DNA from: Methanobacteriota archaeon
Lineage (GTDB): Archaea; Thermoplasmatota; Poseidoniia; Poseidoniales; Poseidoniaceae
Assembly: GCA_009936765.1 (NCBI GenBank)
Contig: JAACDL010000032.1
Coordinates: forward strand, 1-15,199
Direction of reading: 5' to 3'
Length of the DNA: 15,199 nt
In this document: positions 6,758-13,200 of the stretch, in pieces
How positions within the stretch are numbered: the stretch's first letter is position 1
Layout of the letters: each line of letters starts with the position of its first letter
Translations under genes and position numbers: made by a program
The notes under the pieces: model-generated
What the model was told of the DNA's origin: nothing
What the model saw: only the letters and a program-made list of their open reading frames with translations
Databases searched by the model: none

Positions 6758-8198
6758 GTATTAACATCACAAGTAGCAGTAGCAATGAAGACAGGCTAGA
6801 TGCCTTTCTTGTTACATGTTCAACCCAAAGTGGATGAATATTATACAGGCCAGTTTTCTTACCCAAATTACGTATCCCGGACATCGTTCCATGAACTATA
6901 TCTTTGAACAGGTGACCTCCATCGAATGGAATCATTGGGAATAGAAGTGTGAAGCCTAGAAGTAGGTTGACCCAAATTAACCAAAATAGTAGATTCATCA
7001 ATATCAGTAGCCCACTCAAACCGAGTATAGATGCTAACCAACCATCCCCTGAATCAAGCATCTCTTCTTGTGCAGGATGTATTGCCACTCCTTGGTATTC
7101 AAAGGGCGTAAAGAGGATTGTACCTGCACTGACAGGTACGCTAATTGCATATCCAAAAGCACTACCTCCAAAATTAGGATCATTCCATCTAGCCAAGCGG
7201 TCAACACCCGCTGTTCCACCTGATGGACTGTTAACGCCTAGGAAAGCATCTCCTTTTTCGACGCCCATAGAATCCAAGGTTTCCGAATCATAACCTAAAT
7301 CGATCATGTAATCGTACTTATCAGTCATATTGACCATGAGCACTTCATTCGTTCCATTTCCGTGACGAATTACTTCCATCGGAACTATTTGCCCCGCAGA
7401 TATATCTGCCATTGCATTAGTAAAGTCGCCCCCATCTACAATTACAGTCCCGTTTATTGAAATTATGACATCCCATGCCTCTAGTCCTGCATCATCAGCA
7501 GCAGAATCCAAGACGATTTGACTAGAATGAACACCAGGGTCTGCTGCGACAAATTGTCCCCCTACATGTCCTAGAATAACCATCAAAATTAATGCTGCAA
7601 AAATATTAGTTGCTGGTCCCGCAGCGAACATCCTTTGCCTCTCTCTTCTAGGGGAAGTGCTGATCTCTGAATATTCAGGTTCTGCGAAAGCACCCAATGG
7701 TATTGGGCCCATCATCAAAAGTCCAAAGTTTCGTACTCGCATGCCATGTGCTCTAGCTTGTATGCCATGTCCAAATTCATGTATTACAAGGCAGACGACG
7801 AACGCGAATATTCCATATCCAAGAGGAATTATTGGACTTAGACCAGGTATTGCTACAAGTTCAGATACTGGCCTTGCCTCGGCTTGATTGCCCATCAAAA
7901 TCGCGGCTATAACTGCTAGAATTATCATTACCGTGACAATGAACATGGCTCCCCAGCAAACCCATAGCGAGACTTCCCCATACGCTCTCCAGAATTTACG
8001 AGGCTTGGACACAATCTCCAGAGACTTTTGCCCTTTATCGGTCCTTACCATCAATATCATTCCGAAAAATATCCTTGAGGCATTCCATTCATCCAATTTG
8101 CCCGTGGACTCCCAATACCTTAGCAGTAAGTACCATGCTATTACGAAAAGAAAAACCTCGGTCCAACCAAACTCGACCGAGAGAAATCCACTTCCCAT
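6726..8198 (-). CDS. Site-2-type intramembrane zinc metalloprotease (peptidase M50) with PDZ domain
   Basis: This 490-residue multi-pass membrane protein cleaves substrates within the bilayer. Hydrophobic segments are seen at about 12-27, 77-103, 125-143, 155-172, 195-212, 385-424 (probably two) and 470-490. The zinc-binding HEFGHG is at 140-145 (catalytic E141). The distal NPDG-like motif appears as PFDGGHLF at 424-431, with D426 as the third ligand. GPATNIFAAL at 194-203 is the conserved glycine/asparagine helix of the family. A PDZ domain lies at about 220-290 (SAADDAGLEAWDVIISINGT). Its place between the two catalytic motifs is as in RseP and many archaeal members. About 80 residues (295-375) after the PDZ look extracytoplasmic. 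Known relatives release membrane-bound regulators or clear signal-peptide remnants; the substrate here is unknown. It lies near the signal peptidase gene on the same strand, separated by one plus-strand gene. It is divergent from that gene, and its 3' end overlaps hjc by 32 bases. Confidence 0.93.
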   Translation of the reverse strand: MGSGFLSVEFGWTEVFLFVIAWYLLLRYWESTGKLDEWNASRIFFGMILMVRTDKGQKSLEIVSKPRKFWRAYGEVSLWVCWGAMFIVTVMIILAVIAAILMGNQAEARPVSELVAIPGLSPIIPLGYGIFAFVVCLVIHEFGHGIQARAHGMRVRNFGLLMMGPIPLGAFAEPEYSEISTSPRRERQRMFAAGPATNIFAALILMVILGHVGGQFVAADPGVHSSQIVLDSAADDAGLEAWDVIISINGTVIVDGGDFTNAMADISAGQIVPMEVIRHGNGTNEVLMVNMTDKYDYMIDLGYDSETLDSMGVEKGDAFLGVNSPSGGTAGVDRLARWNDPNFGGSAFGYAISVPVSAGTILFTPFEYQGVAIHPAQEEMLDSGDGWLASILGLSGLLILMNLLFWLIWVNLLLGFTLLFPMIPFDGGHLFKDIVHGTMSGIRNLGKKTGLYNIHPLWVEHVTRKASSLSSLLLLLVMLILIGGPYLALL

Positions 8199-8271
8199 GC
8201 CTTGTCCAGCAACTGATTACACTTCAACCCCCTGTCGTTTAGTTCTTGAAGGTCCTCTGCTTGGCACTGCC

Positions 8272-8796
8272 ATGGACGAAACCACTCGTGAGGTCAGGGC
8301 ATGGGTTCTACATGAGTTTGGAGAGGATGCTGAGGACATCTCAATGTGGGCAGAAGAAGATGATATTGTTCAGGTTCTTATCCGCCTTTCCGACAAAGTA
8401 GTAGTTTCTGATTTATCGTGGCATACGGGGAAAATAATCGAAGAGGGCTCTCTAGTTGTAAGGCTCTCGAATTGGAAACCAAACTCGATACAAACACGTA
8501 GGATGCCGGATGGCTTAGTTAGGTTCAAACACCGTTCGAACGAGATTATGCTAGCTGCTAAGGTTAGAGCACCAGAGTGGGCATCTGCTCTTTTGGAAGA
8601 ATGGTTAATGTCTATGAAAGGAAAAGCCGCACTACCAAAGGGTAAGCAACATCAAATCTCTGATTTGAAAAGAAAGAGAGATACTCTTCGAAAAACATTA
8701 GATCAGGCAGATTTATCTTCTATAAGAGATGAAATCAAAACTATTGAAAATAGACTCAACAGTGCTGATGACAGGCTTTCTGGCAAACGACTTTGA
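8272..8796 (+). CDS. Conserved-looking hypothetical protein with C-terminal coiled coil
   Basis: I do not recognise this 174-residue protein. It is soluble and acidic at the N-terminus (EDAEDISMWAEEDD at 19-31). Residues 32-100 are mixed strands (IVQVLIRLS, GSLVVRLSNW, GLVRFKHRS, IMLAAKVRA) that suggest one small beta-rich domain. A helix with tryptophans follows (PEWASALLEEWLMSM, 101-115). From about 127 to the end it is a charged coiled coil (ISDLKRKRDTLRKTL, then IKTIENRLN). I chose ATG 8272 because it lies clear of the divergent protease gene and the sequence becomes protein-like there. An in-frame ATG at 8197 would overlap the protease start, and the open frame further upstream is antisense to the protease. 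Its TGA ends at 8796, immediately before the stop of the convergent signal peptidase gene at 8797. Nothing in the sequence gives a function; an accessory role to either flanking membrane protease is only suggested by position. Confidence 0.75.
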   Translation: MDETTREVRAWVLHEFGEDAEDISMWAEEDDIVQVLIRLSDKVVVSDLSWHTGKIIEEGSLVVRLSNWKPNSIQTRRMPDGLVRFKHRSNEIMLAAKVRAPEWASALLEEWLMSMKGKAALPKGKQHQISDLKRKRDTLRKTLDQADLSSIRDEIKTIENRLNSADDRLSGKRL

Positions 8797-9756
8797 TTAT
8801 TCTTCTTCGCTAAGATGAATTAGAGCAATAGCATCTTCTTGCTCCGCTTTTATCATCTCTGGAGAGTTTCGAAGTATTCGATTTAACACCGGTTCAATAA
8901 GCATTGGAATCGCCAAAACTGAAACTATGAAGAGTATCAAGAACAAGAATGATGCACCAGGCACCTGACTTACTCCTGGAGAATCGCCTCCACTAACCAT
9001 TAATTTCACAGTCCCTAACCATGGTATTTCAGCACCAGATATTCCGATAACCCAGTCCTCTTCAACTGGTTTGATTATACCGCTATGGATTGAAGAAAGT
9101 CCCTGAGCAAATTCAAACACGCCTTGGTCATCATTGCAATCATTATTGTCCCCCAATGTGATATATCCCGGGTTAGAAGGTGTGAAGTTTTCAACACTGA
9201 ACCATACTGAACCGTGTTGGGCTGCAACGCCCCTACATGGGTATTCGCCAGTATTATTTCCATCAAACAGCAGGTTTATTTTTGCAACATTGACTTGGTC
9301 TGAACCAGGTACTGACCAAGATAAAACACAACTCCCTTCCCAAAAAACGCCTTCGGGGCAGTCTCCGTCTTCAGGAGATGTCGTCTCACCCACATTGATT
9401 TTGAACAATGCTCTGTGGATGATAGGTGTACTGTCATCTTCTCCATTACGTTGGTAAATTATTACATCGCCTTCCATGCCTAAAGACTCATACCCGTAAT
9501 CTGGTGAATCACTGTCTGTTGCTTCTGCATAAGTAATAATTTTGTTTCGATCTGGAGAGTGAACTAGGACTAAGTCTCCAGCATCTATTGTGCCAACCTC
9601 TCCATTCTCATCGTGCTGCATTGAATTTGACTCGACAACTACTAGCGGAGGCATTGAGCCAGTGTGAGCCCACATTGCCATTACAAGAAGACTAATCATT
9701 CCGGCTGCCAATACAATCTCGCGAACGAGGGTGCGCATCGGATCAGATTCGCTCAT
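8797..9756 (-). CDS. Signal peptidase I, archaeal/ER (Ser-His) type
   Basis: The enzyme removes signal peptides from exported proteins on the outer face of the membrane. The 319-residue protein has an N-terminal membrane helix at about 12-30, then VESNSMQH at 41-48 with nucleophile S45. IIHRAL at 112-117 carries H114, where bacterial enzymes have Lys. GDNND at 202-206 is the third conserved motif. VIGISGAEIPWLGTVKL at 236-252 matches the usual strand after it. A second membrane helix lies at about 268-290, with a charged cytoplasmic tail after it. Archaeal enzymes are often 140-200 residues; the excess here is an acidic insertion between the His and GDNN motifs (about 120-195). Four cysteines (133, 143, 174, 207) could form disulfides on the outside. 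It follows the small membrane-protein gene on the same strand by 16 bases with no Shine-Dalgarno of its own, so it is probably co-transcribed. The window's two giant secreted proteins are plausible substrates. Confidence 0.93.
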   Translation of the reverse strand: MSESDPMRTLVREIVLAAGMISLLVMAMWAHTGSMPPLVVVESNSMQHDENGEVGTIDAGDLVLVHSPDRNKIITYAEATDSDSPDYGYESLGMEGDVIIYQRNGEDDSTPIIHRALFKINVGETTSPEDGDCPEGVFWEGSCVLSWSVPGSDQVNVAKINLLFDGNNTGEYPCRGVAAQHGSVWFSVENFTPSNPGYITLGDNNDCNDDQGVFEFAQGLSSIHSGIIKPVEEDWVIGISGAEIPWLGTVKLMVSGGDSPGVSQVPGASFLFLILFIVSVLAIPMLIEPVLNRILRNSPEMIKAEQEDAIALIHLSEEE

Positions 9757-9772
9757 CGGTACGACCCAGACG

Positions 9773-10144
9773 TCAACGCTTCTTCAATCCCTTCTCTTGT
9801 AGGAAGGAATTCCATACTTCTTTGTGCCCTCCGCCAAGAGCGTTGGCAGCATCGTCGCCGTTAGCTCTCTGCTTGCGTAATTCTGAAATTGATTTCAAAC
9901 CCATTATCGCTTGTAGCGATGACACTTTTGCATTTAGATTAATGAATGCTGGTGCGGAAACCGCCAGTCCAATAACGCCAATAACAATCAAAACGATTGA
10001 AGTGCCCGTATATTCTTGAAAATCTGCGTTGTCTTGCAAGAACATGAGTTGGACTGCAGACATTGTAGTCAAAAGAGCCGACGCAAACGTCGCTGTACCA
10101 GATATTCTTAGTTGTCTGCCGTGTTGATTTGTCCACCAGCCCAT
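9773..10144 (-). CDS. Small two-helix membrane protein, unknown function, upstream of signal peptidase
   Basis: This 123-residue protein is not recognised. A short polar N-terminus (GWWTNQHGRQLRIS) is followed by a hydrophobic segment at about 16-36 (TATFASALLTTMSAVQLMFL), a short acidic loop (DNADFQEYTG), and a second helix at about 48-68 (IVLIVIGVIGLAVSAPAFI). A soluble C-terminal tail of about 55 residues is helical and basic at its end (GLKKR). The N-terminal Arg residues and the basic tail suggest both ends are cytoplasmic. It begins with ATG 10144 and precedes the signal peptidase gene by 16 bases on the same strand, so an operon is likely. A TATA-like stretch lies 19-24 bases upstream of the ATG. 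Partnership with the peptidase is inferred only from position. Confidence 0.78.
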   Translation of the reverse strand: MGWWTNQHGRQLRISGTATFASALLTTMSAVQLMFLQDNADFQEYTGTSIVLIVIGVIGLAVSAPAFINLNAKVSSLQAIMGLKSISELRKQRANGDDAANALGGGHKEVWNSFLQEKGLKKR

Positions 10145-10162
10145 AAGTCCCGCCTACCCACC

Positions 10163-10168
10163 AATATA
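10163..10168 (-). promoter_or_regulatory. TATA-like element for the small membrane protein / signal peptidase operon
   Basis: On the minus strand the sequence reads TATATT, 19-24 bases before the ATG at 10144. The spacing is slightly short for a fully leaderless transcript with an archaeal TATA box near -26, but close. This 136-base divergent region is the only upstream space for both the operon and the right-hand giant gene. Confidence 0.3.
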
Positions 10169-10240
10169 CGCCACACTTATTCGTTTTTTGTATTTGACAA
10201 AAATGACATGTCTGGGCATTGTTGAAATGGGATGAGTACG

Positions 10241-10259
10241 CGTGGGCCGAAGGCCCATG
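10241..10259 (+). promoter_or_regulatory. GC-rich hairpin in the leader of the right-hand giant surface-protein gene
   Basis: CGTGGGCC (10241-10248), loop GAA (10249-10251) and GGCCCATG (10252-10259) form an 8-bp stem with one G-T wobble. It stands out as GC-rich in an AT-rich intergenic region. It lies 7 bases before the Shine-Dalgarno and 21 before the ATG. It could be an RNA structure affecting translation or stability, or a DNA palindrome bound by a regulator. A T-rich stretch (10184-10195) upstream could hold the promoter, which would put the hairpin in the 5' UTR. Confidence 0.5.
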
Positions 10260-10266
10260 GAGGGTT

Positions 10267-10272
10267 AAGGTG
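10267..10272 (+). promoter_or_regulatory. Shine-Dalgarno of the right-hand giant surface-protein gene
   Basis: AAGGTG lies 8 bases before the ATG at 10281 and supports that codon as the start, together with the signal peptide that begins there. Confidence 0.6.
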
Positions 10273-10280
10273 GCATCATC

Positions 10281-13200
10281 ATGCGTAAGTCTCTGTTTCT
10301 AACCGCTATTTTCGTGTTTTCAGTTCTATCCCCAATGGCATTGGCGGGTGTTACTGAAACACAATTCCAGGATGGTTCTACATCCTACACTCACACCTTT
10401 TCAGGCCCTGGCGACGGGTTTGCTGGAAACCTAACATTCCCGTACGGTGCAGAAGTTTCATCTGCATCTTTTGATATCGCAGGGGAGCCATCTTCCACAA
10501 CATGGGGAAACCTAACCACAAACAATGACTTCGGCGGAGCCGGAAGTGGAACTTGGAACGGGGTACCTCCCGGTTTCGCTTATGGAAGCCGCTCCAATCT
10601 GGAAGTTGGCAACAATAATGTTGAATTGCTTGGAAACCCAACTAACAATATCAATGGGTTGGATCGTTCTAACGAAGGAACCACCACTGGTACAATCAAT
10701 AATACAGGAGGATTCGCTTCAAACGGAGACCAAGGGTTTGTTGGAGCGACAAGTAAGCAGACACCATTCTCTCTATCGAATTCGAATTCTAACTACAGAG
10801 GATTTGTAATCCTACATGATGATGAATATGTTTCTGCCACCTCTACATCTTCGAGCATTTACGTCACACCTGTGCTCAAGAGATATAACTCGACAACAGG
10901 AACATACATTGGAGCTGCATCGATTAATTCTGGTACTTGCTCATACACTACACCTCTGTACTCGACATACGATGCGACCAGTGATGGCCAAGGTAATATT
11001 TGGACTGTCTCTTACAGTTATCGCATACTAGTCAAATGGAGTGCAACCGTATCAACAAGTGGACAAATGACTTGGACTTGCCAGAATACATATTCATACT
11101 CTGGAAGTTACTATCCTATGGGGGTTGATGTCGATGAAGATTCAGGACGAATGTTCTTACTGATGTATCAGTCATCATTCCCTAATTACAACAGATACCT
11201 GTACGAAGTTAACCCTTCAAGCCCATCATCCGTTACAGGAAGTTGGCTCTTGGGCTCCAAAGAACAGTTAGGAGATTCAAACACTCAAGTTAGTGGCCTA
11301 GTTGTTGATTTACCAAAGATTGTAACCAATGAATACTATAGTCAAAGAGGATATCACAATCATTTCACGATGAATGGTATCTTTGTAGAACATATGGGTA
11401 AGGTGCTGCTAAATGGAGGTGGCCATTACGGAATGGACCAACTTGGGGATAACACATTTGGATTCCAATGCCACGACTCCTCGTATTGTTCAACTAACAT
11501 GAACAAAATTCAGAGAGAAGGCACAGGTTCGGTTTATGACCACAGAACACCTACTACAGTCTCATCTGTTGTTACTAGTTTAACAACATCATTGACTAGT
11601 TCAGTGACAGACATCACAGTCTCGGCATTAGTAGGGTACATTACTGCAAATACAAGTATTGAATTGCAAGTTTCCAATGATAACGGTGTAACGTGGATGA
11701 ATGGTTTGTTCAACCAGAAGTTAACCTTCGCAAATGCTGGTTCAAGCATTAAATGGAAAGCATATCTCAATGGAACTGCATCTGAAACACCTGTGCTCGA
11801 TTTCGTAGGGTTGACGTATTCAACCAGTTACAAATCGAGTGGATATTTCCAACTCCGATCTAATTACTACTCTGGAAACGCCCCTGTAGCACTAACTGCT
11901 TGGTGGAACGCTACAACTCCTTCAGGAACTAGTTTGCAGGTTGAATTCCAAGATACCTCTACCAATTATTTCTCATTCAGCGGAGACTCGAAAGCCGTTT
12001 CTATGACAAGTGGATACATCTACATCTATGTGAGGTTCACATCCACTGGAGCAAATACTCCAACTCTTGAGGATCTGAATATAGCAATCCATTCTGATGC
12101 TCCAGAACAGGTCGGAATTGATATTGGAGCCGATGGAAGTAATGAATGGACAAGTCAAGGTGTTCTTCTTGGAACAACAACACGCGGAGGCGCAACTTTC
12201 GTCAAGGCCTTCAACGACCTAATTCCAGATACTGGTTCAGGTAGTGTGACAATTCCTGTTAACATTAATTCACAGGCTTCTGGAATTGTGGTATTAGAAC
12301 GCTTCAGTGTAACTTATACTATCAATACTGTAAATCTCGACATTACTATACCTGATGGCGAAATTCTCCATGAAAGGAATGAGCCATATGAGGTAATTAC
12401 TAGACATATTGTTGGAGATGGCGCCAATAATTACATCCAATCTGCAACTTTGTCTTTCCTTGCTAGCCCTGCATCAAACGCTCCAACACTTGAATGGCAA
12501 GAAGGAGACATATTCCCATCCCCTAACGACCCTGAAGACTGGGTAGATATCGACCCTTCTTCTTGGTCCGTACTCAATAACGGGATACTAGAGATTCACT
12601 GGCTATTCAGCATAACATCAAATTTCCCTGACCATGAAAATGTTCGCTTCTCAACTAACTGTCTTGACAACACAGGAACGAACGGATATTCACCAACTCC
12701 GCTTTCCAGCGATACCGGATTGCGCGTTAACAATTCATTTGGTTTAGGTTGGCTCAATGTCAGAGACAATGATGGAGAAATTACATCCAACGATGTAGAG
12801 GATGGAAGTTGGGTAGCTGCTGGAGAAACATTGCACTTCCAGGGCGCAATGTGGTTTGCAGATTCTACCGATGCTCCAAAAGACAGTGCATTCGACGTAC
12901 GTGTTTCACAGAACGGCTTCGTTAATGCTAACTGGAGAGATACTTCGAACACTAACGGTTCATTCTTCATATCCATACAGATGCCTGATATCGATGTTGA
13001 AAGCGGACTAACATACGAAATTCAGACATATAATGAAAGAGACTCCACTATGGTATTGGCATCCAATTCCGATTGGTTTAGGACATACAAAGTCGATGCT
13101 ACTGCTCCTGAAAATCTTGAAACATACCCATTGAACGATGCTTATGAAGCAGCAGACGAAAGCCAAAAGGTAATGCTCAAAGTTTCAGATTCTGTAGGAG

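Noticed and set aside
6949..7293. A 114-codon plus-strand frame opposite the M50 protease
   Set aside because: Antisense to conserved protease sequence, with no motif of its own.
7888..8271. Upstream part of the long plus-strand frame that ends at 8796
   Set aside because: It lies opposite the N-terminal half of the M50 protease and does not read like a protein; only the part from ATG 8272 is kept as a gene.
10257..10268. A three-codon reading frame (ATG GAG GGT TAA) in the leader of the right giant gene
   Set aside because: Too short to support as a leader peptide; the ATG arises from the 3' arm of the hairpin and has no ribosome-binding site.
12596..12976. A 126-codon minus-strand frame within the right giant gene
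   Set aside because: Antisense to a continuous open frame with signal peptide, CARDB domain and membrane anchor; no promoter or domain seen.
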